Shown: piece after piece, positions 56,401-64,000 of the stretch
How positions within the stretch are numbered: position 1 is the first letter of the stretch
Layout of the letters: the number at the start of each line of letters is the position of its first letter
Notes under the pieces: model-generated
The model's database searches: none
Told to the model about the DNA's origin: nothing
Seen by the model: only the letters and a program-made list of their open reading frames with translations
Assembly: GCA_029945375.1 (NCBI GenBank)
Contig: JAQOTE010000037.1
Location: 62,001-126,000 of the forward strand
DNA from: Agaricus subrufescens
Taxonomy: Eukaryota; Basidiomycota; Agaricomycetes; Agaricales; Agaricaceae
Direction: 5' to 3'
Length of the DNA: 64,000 nt
Translations under genes and position numbers: made by a program

Positions 56401-57198
56401 ACAGGCTCTCCCTGCAAAGTGCATAGCTAGTTCCTCAGTAGCTGGAGGAAGCCCTGAATGTGCGATCGTAACCCGGTTTAACGGTTCTAAACTGTGTACC
56501 AGACGGAGACTTTTTCCATCTTTCTTTAAGACACAAAACCATTTAGACCTGTACGACGAGTTTGATGGTTCATAGACTCCTGTATCTATTTTGCGCTTTA
56601 TTATACGACAGACTTCCTCGTATATGGCTGGGGGTATCCTAAACTGCTTTTCTACCCATGGGGTATGTGCCACTGTGGGTATTTCTACTGCTGGAAAGTA
56701 CTTTTCCTTGAAGCTACCTCGTTCACTGTCTTCCCAGGCAAAACACTCATTCTGCTGGGCGATCAGCCAGTGCATTAACTTTCGTTCTTCAGGCCATAAG
56801 AAATCTCCGCCGTGTGCGGTATCTAGTTTGTCCTTTCTTTCCTGAGTATAGCGCCCCTTGGCTTCAAACTCGGGTGGGTTTACCATTAACTTGGGCATTC
56901 CTTCTAACGGATCCCCAGTTATATCTCGCTCTATGCGGAATTTCGCTGGTAGCTCTCCCAGGACTGGTTTTACTTTTAGCGCCACGGGTTTATATTTCTT
57001 AGCTAGCACCATGGTTGGTTTCCACTGTTTATCTTCTTCGACTGCGACTACTTTATGGTATGGTTGGTAGTCTGTGGTGACGTTTTGCAGGTACTGACTG
57101 AAAATTGCCTTCTCAGGAAGGTCTACTTCTTCCAAGCTCTTCTGTAAATATACTAGTTTTACTTCTTCATCGTCTAGCTTGTTGGATTGAATCGGCAA
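53488..57198 (-). CDS. Gypsy element 2 pol: reverse transcriptase, RNase H, integrase
   Basis: A 1236-codon frame without breaks. RT has the catalytic YIDDVPI near residue 330. RNase H begins with LAVDSSWRAVGYY. The integrase has the zinc-binding pattern HDKLGHRGV then CHLCQAR, followed by HADTVH, VTDNGAPF and NGTIERP for the DDE triad. No chromodomain was recognised after it. The frame has no ATG at its beginning; it is open upstream through 57297, where it overlaps the end of the protease frame in the -1 phase. It is therefore probably made as a frameshift extension of Gag-Pro. Confidence 0.92.
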   Translation of the reverse strand: MPIQSNKLDDEEVKLVYLQKSLEEVDLPEKAIFSQYLQNVTTDYQPYHKVVAVEEDKQWKPTMVLAKKYKPVALKVKPVLGELPAKFRIERDITGDPLEGMPKLMVNPPEFEAKGRYTQERKDKLDTAHGGDFLWPEERKLMHWLIAQQNECFAWEDSERGSFKEKYFPAVEIPTVAHTPWVEKQFRIPPAIYEEVCRIIKRKIDTGVYEPSNSSYRSKWFCVLKKDGKSLRLVHSLEPLNRVTIAHSGLPPATEELAMHFAGRACTGVLDLWVGYDNRKLASSSRDLTTFQSPFGALRLVTLPMGWTNSVPIFHEDVTFILREEIPQYTLPYIDDVPIRGPATRYELDGSTTSYEVLKENHGIRRFVYEHLQTVNRILQRMKYSGGTFSGPKTTICADYITIVGFECSYKGRKPSRDAIGKILRWGECTDTTDVRAFLGTAVQCRNHIPNFVTLAAPLYNICKKGVPFIWGPEQELAQQRLKDSIASCFHTRNPKFPSTQPIVLAVDSSWRAVGYYIYQRDEENPKIIHYVKFNSILMDERQQRYSQPKRELCGLRMALEEEVYLLRGSRNLIVETDAKYLHGMLNNPGKLPNATVNRWADYIRTNFQLVLLHKKGKTFGPDGLSRRKWYPGDPIERRFDDVSEDDQGDFELVKENPDDEDPLPLEDFIEEIDDRTGFIQQIMNEDSLLQLTIAEANQVLQSEIQQRRQMAKSADCPDPLRIFLNNVADMEEQATYQEPEGPTVDDDSDEINAEEDPYDQDRRTSEARMQDRQLTRIKEWLASNPSNVNTSKMSPEQARFIRAASHFWIDDQGRLFRKISGTGNPQLVVEIDQRMYIMKQCHDKLGHRGVYATNKLVSQRFWWPEMEGDVAWYVKSCHLCQARQKMAMELPPVVTHTPSIFQILHADTVHISTASNGCKHIVHGRCALSSWMEARALRKEDAKSIGAWLFEDIICRWGSLVKIVTDNGAPFRKAVRWLEEKYGIKGVAISPYNSQANGTIERPHWDLRQMLYKATGGDLKRWFWVLHHVTWADRITVRKGTGCSPYFMITGAQPTIPLDIEEATWLVSYPNKMISTAELLGLRAQALAKHISHVEEMRQRISEEKLRRALQLEEDMKHKIKDFNLGPGDLALVRNSAIEMSADRKMKTRYLGPVVIVKRLKGGAYLVAEYDGSVWQNKVAAYRIVPYLARRKIVFSDKVRGLLDATEEELELLEKQELERSLDEEKDVELVVSTT

Positions 57199-57293
57199 GA
57201 CCTCACTGATATATGGCTGACTAGTGTCGGAGTCTTGACTGATGATGCAGGCCGCTTCTCCTTCAAGCCAGGGCTCGAATTCCTCGAAGCTAC

Positions 57294-57303
57294 TTAAAAA
57301 TTT
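57294..57303 (-). promoter_or_regulatory. candidate -1 frameshift site, pro/pol
   Basis: Minus-strand sequence GTA AAT TTT TAA contains the heptamer A AAT TTT directly before the pro stop. It fits the X XXY YYZ rule. The -1 phase opens directly into pol. Confidence 0.65.
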
Positions 57304-58367
57304 ACATCTACTGATTTGGGTAATTGTCCTCTCGCGTATGTTGACAAGGTAGCCTGCTCTTTAGTATTCGGATCTGTGATGTTTATATACTGAAGACCCT
57401 CCTGTGAGTTTACTATCTTGCTCTCGGTTATTACATCAAAAGGTCTGCCCAATAGTAATCTGTATGCTGCACCTTCCAGAATATGAACTTGCAAATGGAC
57501 TGTGATGTTTCCGAAGGTGAAGGGCACATTTCTAGCTACTCCTTCTGTTCGCGATACAGCACCATTAGCACCCATCATATTAATACTGAGCTTGGGGTCC
57601 CAAGTTATCTTGCATTCGCTGGCAGCTTGTTTAGACATGGACACGATTTGTGATCCACTATCTAGTAACGCTTCTTCTTCACAAACACGATTTACTAAGG
57701 CTGGGATTACTCTGAGATGCTCCATACCTTTGGCGGCTACTGCTTCTGTGCTAGCTACCGCGAAGATCTGTTTTTGTCGTTCGTTGGAATTCAACGTAGA
57801 CAAATATTGCATGATCGGATCTTCGATACGCCAATTTTGCACGTATATCCCCGCCGCGTTTCTAGCTAACTCGCTAGTGCGTTTAGGGATTTCCAGCGAA
57901 GCGGTATCTACTACATCCCAACCATTCTCCTGCGAGGAAGTACTGTTTAGTCCCGTTTCTGATCTTAACTCTGTTTCCACTTCTAGGGTGTTGTTTCCTG
58001 TAGGGACTCTTCTCTTACTGATCACTTCTTTCCACATTTCTCTGAGTTTAGGTGCCATAGCTAGTAACTCCTGCTGTGTTAAGGTAACCTCCTTGCCGAA
58101 TAGACGCGTCAAAACCTCTTTAATATCGACATTTTCCTCTACTTGAGTCTGATGTTTATAACTAGGAGGCTTTCTGGTCTCATTCATGTATCTGGCTGGT
58201 AAAGGTGGTACCTCCACTACTGGTTTCATAGCCGGCACTCTTCTATAAGGGAACACTCCTCTGTTGTCTGTAGTTCTATTTCTTTTCTCTGTATCGTCCT
58301 CGGTCGTCTGATCCTTCTGGAAGCGAACCTCTTTTCCAGAAGTCGACTTCTTCATTGGACTTTTCAA
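57294..58367 (-). CDS. Gypsy element 2 aspartic protease frame
   Basis: About 357 codons. The active-site region reads EEALLDSGSQIVSMS, and the second conserved segment is YRLLLGRPFDV, as in retroviral-type proteases of LTR elements. The frame overlaps the gag stop in the -1 phase. The nearest ATG is at 58355, 9 bases after the gag stop, so reinitiation is an alternative to frameshifting. The N-terminal 150 residues are hydrophilic and of unknown role. Confidence 0.87.
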   Translation of the reverse strand: MKSPMKKSTSGKEVRFQKDQTTEDDTEKRNRTTDNRGVFPYRRVPAMKPVVEVPPLPARYMNETRKPPSYKHQTQVEENVDIKEVLTRLFGKEVTLTQQELLAMAPKLREMWKEVISKRRVPTGNNTLEVETELRSETGLNSTSSQENGWDVVDTASLEIPKRTSELARNAAGIYVQNWRIEDPIMQYLSTLNSNERQKQIFAVASTEAVAAKGMEHLRVIPALVNRVCEEEALLDSGSQIVSMSKQAASECKITWDPKLSINMMGANGAVSRTEGVARNVPFTFGNITVHLQVHILEGAAYRLLLGRPFDVITESKIVNSQEGLQYINITDPNTKEQATLSTYARGQLPKSVDVNF

Positions 58368-58373
58368 AAATCC
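58364..58373 (-). promoter_or_regulatory. candidate -1 frameshift site, gag/pro
   Basis: Minus-strand sequence G GAT TTT TGA places a G GAT TTT heptamer directly before the gag stop. It is like the known GGAUUUA class of retroviral sites. The -1 phase opens into the protease frame. Confidence 0.55.
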
Positions 58374-60340
58374 GCCTTCTTGGCGGCGGTCCTCTGAGTA
58401 AACAATTTCATCATTTGCTGTATGAGCTCATCTTCCTCAGCCGTTTCCGGTCTGGCTTGTGGCATCAGGTTTTGTACAAATGTTTCCATTGTTGCTAGAC
58501 GACCTCTCATACGCTCCATTTCCAAAGCCTGTGCATTGGCTTTTTGTACATCCTCTCTTTTCTGGATAGCTACAAGTGGGATAGGCCTGGAGGTACTCGA
58601 ACTAGTTACTGAATACCCGGTATCTGGTTCGTCTTCTCCTTGGGGTAGCTCAGGCGCTCCAAAGATAAGAGCTGCCATGGAAGCGGGCAAGTATTTTTCA
58701 ACACTTTTTCTAATCGGTACTCCTGGTTCTCTGGGTATTCCGGAGCCATCTGCGAACCTTAGCTTCGACCCATCCTGTACTATTTTTCCGTCCTTCTCGT
58801 CCTGAGTTTTATAAGGACAGACTATCCATCGATGCCCTGTTTCATTACAATAGAAACAATTCGAATTTGCGTTCGAATTGCCTTGGTAGCTGGTCTGATT
58901 TTGTGACGGATTACGGTTCTGCTGATGCGAGTTAGTTGTTCCAAGCTTAGCGATACTGGCTGTTATATTGGAACTTAACGAGTCTACATAAGCTTGCATG
59001 CTCTTCTGGCTCGTTACTAACGATTCTTGCATCTCTTTTCGTCCAATCACTATGGAATCTTTTATCTGGCTAATATCTTGTTGCATAGCATCAATTTCCA
59101 TTTGCACAGAGGAGGACGAACTGCTAGTTTCCTTTTTGATATTAGAAGTGTGTGATCGAGGGTTCCGTTCTCGGGCTGCGTCTATCGCATATACTCCTGT
59201 CAGGCTGTTCCCGTTAACTAGTTCGACCGCTTTTCTGATTACTTCTGAAATTGTATAAGGATCCTCGGATCTTCCTTGTCCTTGTAATGCTTGACGGGTT
59301 CCTTGTAGACTTAGTCTGGCCACAAGTGCATCCCTGAAAGCTGGACTTAGAGTATTCACGAATTCTTCTACTAGCTCCCTGTTGGAGATAATCGAAGGTG
59401 GCGCTTGGCACTTATTTGCTTGCGACTGGAACTGCCGACGGAAACTAGAGAAGTCCTCCTGATCGGTTATTCCTATCTGTCTGAACTTTCTACAAATTGC
59501 CTTTAACTTGGCCACTGACCCTTTTTCTTCGGTCACTAGTTCAGGGTATTCCTCTTTTAATCGTTTTAGGAAGTTTGACCAATTCTGATTGGTGTATTCT
59601 TCAAAACTGATCCATTCGTCCCTGACGCTTTTGCTGACATAACTAACCATCCATTTAAGTTTTTCAGCGTCATCGGTAATACTAGATACTTCGAACTGAC
59701 GTTCTAGATGCCAGATGAAGTCTCCTAGCTTGTCTATTTCGCCGTCCCATTTGGGTGCGCCTTGGGAAAAAGGTGCTGGCATATGTGGTGAAGGCATGTT
59801 TTGTGCTGAGTTCGAGTTTGATGATGCTGATGGTGCGGGTACTCTTTGATTAAGAGTAGGGCTACTAGCTCGGCTGTTTGGTAAACTAGTTTGCGCTGTA
59901 TTAGGTAAAGGGGACACGGGCGAATTAGGCAGAGAGTGATAGACTGTGTTGTCTGCGGATTTAAACTGCCCTGGTATATCCAACTGTGATGAACTTTCGT
60001 CGAACACTGCTGGTTGATAAAATGGATTCGGTTCTGTGTCTGTGGGTGAAGAGATAACCGGTTCCCTAAATCTGACCGACCTAGATCCGCTAGCTAGTTC
60101 TTCTGATTGGGCGCTCGTTTGGCTTTCGCTAGTTTCGCGAGCTTTTTGTTTCCTAGCTTTACGCTTTTGGAATAAGATCTGATCAGGATCGTCTAGTCTA
60201 GGAACTAGTTCGTTTGACTGAGAATTGTTAGTCTGTCTCGCTCTTGGATTGAAACGCGACAGAGTTGGGCTGGTATTGTTTAACTCTATGAAGCTTGGCT
60301 TCCTAGAGTGCTGAGGTTGGTTTTTCTGTTGCTCAGGCAA
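58364..60340 (-). CDS. Gypsy element 2 Gag, 658 aa
   Basis: Starts at ATG 60340, about 85 bp inside the 5' LTR. The N-terminal 200 residues are Ser/Pro/Asn-rich. A retrotransposon capsid-like helical part follows (KWDGEIDKLGDFIWHLERQF, DEWISFEEY). A coiled-coil-like segment precedes a zinc knuckle of CCHC type, CFYCNETGHRWIVCP, near residue 500. The frame ends at a T5 run overlapping TGA. Confidence 0.9.
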   Translation of the reverse strand: MPEQQKNQPQHSRKPSFIELNNTSPTLSRFNPRARQTNNSQSNELVPRLDDPDQILFQKRKARKQKARETSESQTSAQSEELASGSRSVRFREPVISSPTDTEPNPFYQPAVFDESSSQLDIPGQFKSADNTVYHSLPNSPVSPLPNTAQTSLPNSRASSPTLNQRVPAPSASSNSNSAQNMPSPHMPAPFSQGAPKWDGEIDKLGDFIWHLERQFEVSSITDDAEKLKWMVSYVSKSVRDEWISFEEYTNQNWSNFLKRLKEEYPELVTEEKGSVAKLKAICRKFRQIGITDQEDFSSFRRQFQSQANKCQAPPSIISNRELVEEFVNTLSPAFRDALVARLSLQGTRQALQGQGRSEDPYTISEVIRKAVELVNGNSLTGVYAIDAARERNPRSHTSNIKKETSSSSSSVQMEIDAMQQDISQIKDSIVIGRKEMQESLVTSQKSMQAYVDSLSSNITASIAKLGTTNSHQQNRNPSQNQTSYQGNSNANSNCFYCNETGHRWIVCPYKTQDEKDGKIVQDGSKLRFADGSGIPREPGVPIRKSVEKYLPASMAALIFGAPELPQGEDEPDTGYSVTSSSTSRPIPLVAIQKREDVQKANAQALEMERMRGRLATMETFVQNLMPQARPETAEEDELIQQMMKLFTQRTAAKKADF

Positions 60341-60424
60341 GTGCCTTGAAGAAGTAGAAGTAAAAGGATATGAAATATCGAATAAAACCTTTACACTGAA
60401 ACTCCCCTCGCGGTGGGCTCCAGA
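60341..60424 (-). other. 5' untranslated segment and primer-binding-site candidate of Gypsy element 2
   Basis: The minus strand immediately inside the 5' LTR reads TC then TGGAGCCCACCGCGAGG. The TGG start fits a tRNA primer site (pairing with a 3' CCA end). The tRNA identity was not determined. Confidence 0.6.
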
Positions 60425-61774
60425 TGTAGAGGTAGTAAATGAAACGTTAAGGGTGTAGCTAGTTTAATAAACACACCACACTTCACTAACTAGTACTCGT
60501 AAATGCAAGTTCGTGGGGAGATGTTCAAGAGAAAAGGTTATTTCGAAGTTAAAGTTAATAAAGAAGGAATTCCAAATAAAAGAATCCTCAAACTTGTTCT
60601 AGCTACGAACGGGCCGAAGGGCTACGTGAACTTTGAACTCTAGCTACTGCGTTGTAGCCAAACTAAGTCGCACCAATGACGTTTAATGAGGAGCTGCGAT
60701 GATCTAACTCGCCAGTTATCCACCGACTCCGCAATTACAACTCAAACTAGCACCGACTTACACCTCTGCTGGATATAAGCGTGCGATGGTAGCCTAGCTA
60801 GTCTCTTAAACTATCGTATCACTGTCAACCTAGTGAATTCTCTGAACGGGTAGCGTCTCCGACGTGAACTGCTGAACTAGTCTGAGTTTTTCTAGAAGCT
60901 CTCTCGCAAGCTAGTTGTTATTCACTTATTAGATCGCTACTTTACAAATCACGATCCTCAAAGCTAGACGTGGGCCGGAGATTGCTTGCCTTTCTTGACG
61001 CTAGCTAGAGGGTTTTTATATTCACATTATGCGTACAAATATTAACAAAGTAGTTCTACTATTACTAAGGGTATCATATGGACTGGGCTGAGGGTACGGA
61101 TAGATCCTATCCGCACCAATCATCATGGTTGGAGCAGGTGCTGCCTGACGTCGCTTAGCACCTTACCCCTTCCAACTAACAATGGTAGCTAGTCCCATTG
61201 TGCTACCCCTGGCATCCACATGGGTACGTTGTCAGGTTTCAGAATGCCGAAGGCCGCTTGGCTGAACGTTCTATCCGTTCAGATTCGTTATCGATATGTG
61301 ATGAGAATCCTAATCGGTGATATGTCCGGCTAGCTAGTGGGTCCACGATAATCTGATGGGATTTCAGCTCGCTAGTTTGCGTGATAGCCGTTCCCTGTCC
61401 GAGCCGATGTCTTCTGCGGGTCAACTGCTTCGAATAGTATATCTCGGGAGGAGTGATCTGTAGTTTCGCTAAGCATAAATCGACGTTTCGTCTAGGTAGT
61501 TAGAGCGTCATCGTCGTATTTCGGCCTAATTAGTTGTCACCACCAGATCTAATGCCTCTACTCGGATCATTCCTGGTAGCTAGTGACTATATTTGCCTTA
61601 CACGGTACAGTTTTCCCGTATAAGAGTCAAGGCGGATTTATCAGACTACGAGAGATACTATTGAGGTGTCGAGAGATGGTTAGGTTCTGACCCTGCACCT
61701 TGGCTAGTGGGTGTTATACCCTTGTAAATACTAGCTAGTACATTTCTACGCGTAAAACGGCGCGGGCCGTATCA
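60425..61774 (-). repeat. 5' LTR of Gypsy element 2
   Basis: 1350 bp, same as 47468-48818 apart from one missing C in the CCCC/CCC run near 61195. Followed by CCGC, the probable target duplication. Confidence 0.93.
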
Positions 61775-62107
61775 CCGCCACCAATAGTTCCTGGTGTTTC
61801 ACTTCGGGCACTGCGTAGAAGTCGGAGACCACCGTATGTCTCGAAAATTTTACTGAGTTGCCCACATCGCGCCTCGGAAATCTAATCGTTGGGGGGATCT
61901 GCAGGCTTGAATTTCTTGCCCACATTAACTCTAGATCTGACCCGCAGAACCTAGATTTAATGGGGATTTTGAATTTTGTATGACATCTCCTTCGGCCGCG
62001 AAATCAGACCAAGAAATTAACATTAGTAGTCGGAAAGCACCCCTATCTTGAAAGATCCATGTTTGGCTGCATGAAACACACAACAGTAAAATTGGCTCTA
62101 CTACTGA
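61775..62107. other. flank between LTR and the next gene
   Basis: About 330 bp with no recognised gene. It is the 3' side of the leftward gene at 62108. Confidence 0.4.
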
Positions 62108-62851
62108 CTAAGAAGGATACATTCCAAAGTTCGTTACATCTACTTCAGCATATTTCAGGAATATGTCTTTGTGATCGCCATAAGCATATTCTGCGCTCCA
62201 TTTGAGGGGCACCCAGGTTTGGGCACAGGGATCGAATGCATGTACGTCATGAGGGTATTTAATACCTTTTTCCTTCAACAACACGCGATAATCCACAAGT
62301 CGGATAGGCTTGGTGGAATCGCTTAAGAAAGGGATGAGAACTGGGGATTCCTCAGACTATAATAGTTAAATTTAGTTATTATTAAATGGAGAGAGAGAGA
62401 TTATACCTTAATCCAAAAGACGAAAACCTTCACAACCGGGCGGTTCTCAGCGGACTGTGCTACGGCTGACGCGCCTCCCGCCCGCTTTGGCGCTAGAGAC
62501 CGGCGTTTATCAATGAGAGCACGGAATTCCTCATTATTTTTGACGAGGTCGTGGACGTCTATAGTTGATCTAGAGAAATAAATCCGATTGCATGCCTTGC
62601 ACTGGTGATATTGGTTATACAAGCGACAGAACAAAGTACAAAGAACTTACGAAGGAGAACCACTTCCCGGCATGAGACAAGGAAGGATCGCTTTGGCTTG
62701 TACATAGCCTCTTCGATCTCAATGAATGTTTTGGGCAGAGAGAACCAGAGGGAGGGGCCCCCGCTTGTTTCAGCAGAAACTTGCGGATTTTCGCTTCGTT
62801 CTCCCTTCGGAGTACGGTGACACTTTCCTGGGTCGACTTAGAGCGTTGCAT
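62108..62851 (-). CDS. uncharacterised protein, 214 aa, three exons
   Basis: Exons 62651-62851, 62407-62601 and 62108-62356 give 215 codons with stop; introns are 49-50 bp. The first intron is taken to end at ACCAG before 62601, because this keeps phase and yields CKACNRIYFSRS. The N-terminus is basic and helical (LRRENEAKIRKFLLKQAG). The C-terminal half has WVPLKWSAEYAYGDHKDIF. A mushroom-specific protein of unknown function is the best description. No membrane segment or signal peptide was seen. Confidence 0.6.
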
Positions 62852-63173
62852 GGAGTTTCAGCTTCATGCGATGGTAGTTAATATAAGTTACTAAAACCCC
62901 GACACATACGTTTAATCTCATTCAATTCCCTAGACTTATAGCTTAGGCCTAGATTTACTGTCGATCTGTCTGAAGAGATTTGTAGTTGAGACCTAGATAT
63001 GTTGCTGATCATTCTGAAATTTTTTTGGGTGCAGGGTCGACGGTCATCTCATTGTAAGGCTAGCTTGGTCAATAAGTAAAAGAAAAGACAATATTTGTAC
63101 AAAAAATAATGCTCGGCCGAACTATATTATTGGTCTCGATAGAAGTTTCGAGTACCAGAGTCCACCCCGCACG
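62852..63173. other. divergent intergenic region
   Basis: About 320 bp between two outward-facing start codons. No TATA box or other motif stood out. Confidence 0.4.
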
Positions 63174-64000
63174 ATGCACTACATCCTCTTAGGAAACGAG
63201 ACGGCGCCTCCTGTTTGCCGCGACTCAGTCATTAGGGTCGAGAATACTCTCCCCGTCACTACCGACGATACCGAATCACCTGGGACCCCAAGTGATGATA
63301 GGAGTTCCCCTTTCCCTCCCCTTCTTTCTTCTTCTGACCTCCCGGATATCGAGGAGTTTCTGGAGTACCACAAACAGTTGCGATTATCCAGGGAGAGGAG
63401 GGCCAGCTTGTCATCCCTCCCAAACTCTTCCCTTCCGTCTTCTCCTGTCGCCGAGAGAGGTTCTTCGCCAGAAGAAGACTCGGTTCCCGGTGTTATCTAT
63501 TTCTATGAAAAGGTACTCACTTCCTCAATCATTTACCAATCCAATTACTTATTCTACTAGGCCGGAGAGGAACCCTCTCACTTTGAGATACCTTCGAGCA
63601 GCGGGTTTTTCTGTCCTATCAACAGCTTGCCCTTTCTTGATCAAACCCGAATCATCACCCACCCTCTCAAGGTATACGATACAATGAAAGGGGGCTTCGT
63701 CGATCTACCCCCTACCGCATTCTGGCGCCAGTATTCCCGTAGCCAGTACTTGATCGTGAAGGAAAAAATTATCGCGAACCGTGATTGCCCCGGGCTTAGC
63801 ATACTAATTAGGAATCTTGAGGACCCTGTTGATCTTATGTCCCGGGATGATGTATGCCGTGATAGTTGGCAGCGAAGTCAAGTCAGACCTCCTCGAGTCC
63901 CCTCACCGGAGTTGGTCCGATTCCATCAACTCTCATACGCTGATATAGGCATCCAAACGATTGAGCCAACCGAGGGGAAGAAGCGGAAATGCGACGAAAT
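63174..64000 (+). CDS. uncharacterised protein, partial, runs off the right edge
   Basis: Exon 1 63174-63512 and exon 2 63561-64000 are joined by a 48-bp GT-AG intron. The visible 259 residues start MHYILLGNE and contain a Pro/Ser-rich acidic stretch, then a folded-looking part (VYDTMKGGFVDLPPTAFW, SQYLIVKEKII). The last codons are basic (KKRKC). No family was recognised and the 3' end is missing. Confidence 0.6.

Larger units (their letters stand above)
47468..61774 (-). mobile_element. complete Ty3/Gypsy LTR retrotransposon, 14.3 kb, with two extra genes on the opposite strand
   Basis: Direct LTRs of 1351 and 1350 bp (TG...CA) differ, as far as I could compare, by one C in a run near 48235-48240. 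The target duplication is probably CCGC (47464-47467 and 61775-61778). Gag, protease and pol run on the minus strand. A TGG-starting primer-site candidate lies at about 60405-60422, two bases inside the 5' LTR, and a purine tract GAGGGGGAGA abuts the 3' LTR at 48819-48829. About 4.6 kb between the purine tract and the pol stop holds two spliced genes in the opposite direction. Near-identical LTRs and open frames indicate recent transposition. Confidence 0.93.

Noticed and set aside
1..64000. CRISPR arrays, bacterial-type operons, tRNA and rRNA genes
   Set aside because: No spaced identical repeats, no rRNA-like blocks and no convincing tRNA box pairs were seen; the DNA is fungal.

Overview
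The window is nuclear DNA of a filamentous basidiomycete, most likely an Agaricomycete. The evidence is many GT-AG introns of about 45-60 bp, mushroom-type adenylating reductase, multi-exon type I polyketide synthase (PKS), 7TM, FAR-17a/AIG1-like and NACHT genes, and two Ty3/Gypsy LTR retrotransposons. I rebuilt exon structures by hand from splice sites and reading phase; no transcript or database evidence was available.

Layout. 1-1365 (-): N-terminal part of an NRPS-like adenylating enzyme, cut by the window edge. 2217-3508 (+): a 324-aa 7TM protein in seven exons. 3509-6932: no supported gene. 6933-25365 (+): a 19-exon PKS of about 2688 aa (KS-AT-DH-MT-KR-ACP-degenerate ACP-ACP-TE). Its eighth intron, only 51 bp originally, now carries a complete 9.4-kb Gypsy element (8331-17752; identical 198-bp LTRs; target duplication CCTAA) on the opposite strand. 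The splice sites and every PKS phase are intact, so the coding information survives even though the intron is now 9.5 kb. The adenylating enzyme and PKS may form a small secondary-metabolite locus.

25711-30634 (-): a FAR-17a/AIG1-like membrane protein and two tandem 311-aa multi-TM paralogues. 31612-33798 (-): a TypA/BipA-type GTPase with a basic N-terminus, head-to-head with a NACHT STAND NTPase gene (34105). The unit (5' end of the GTPase gene plus NACHT gene) is present three times. The three NACHT genes (738, 740, 737 aa) are all intact, while the second and third GTPase pieces are decayed relics. Core and N-terminal exons of the NACHT copies have different relationships, which points to gene conversion.

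44421-45000 holds a palindrome-rich repeat array, followed by a spliced proline-rich gene (45214-47030, -). 47468-61774 is a second, young Gypsy element of 14.3 kb with 1.35-kb LTRs. Its gag, protease and pol frames (-) are joined by two candidate -1 slippery sites. Between pol and the 3' LTR it carries two spliced genes on the opposite strand, each with a TATA-like box. This arrangement lets introns survive an RNA intermediate and is the most unusual feature here. Two hypothetical genes (62108-62851, -; 63174-64000, +, partial) close the window.
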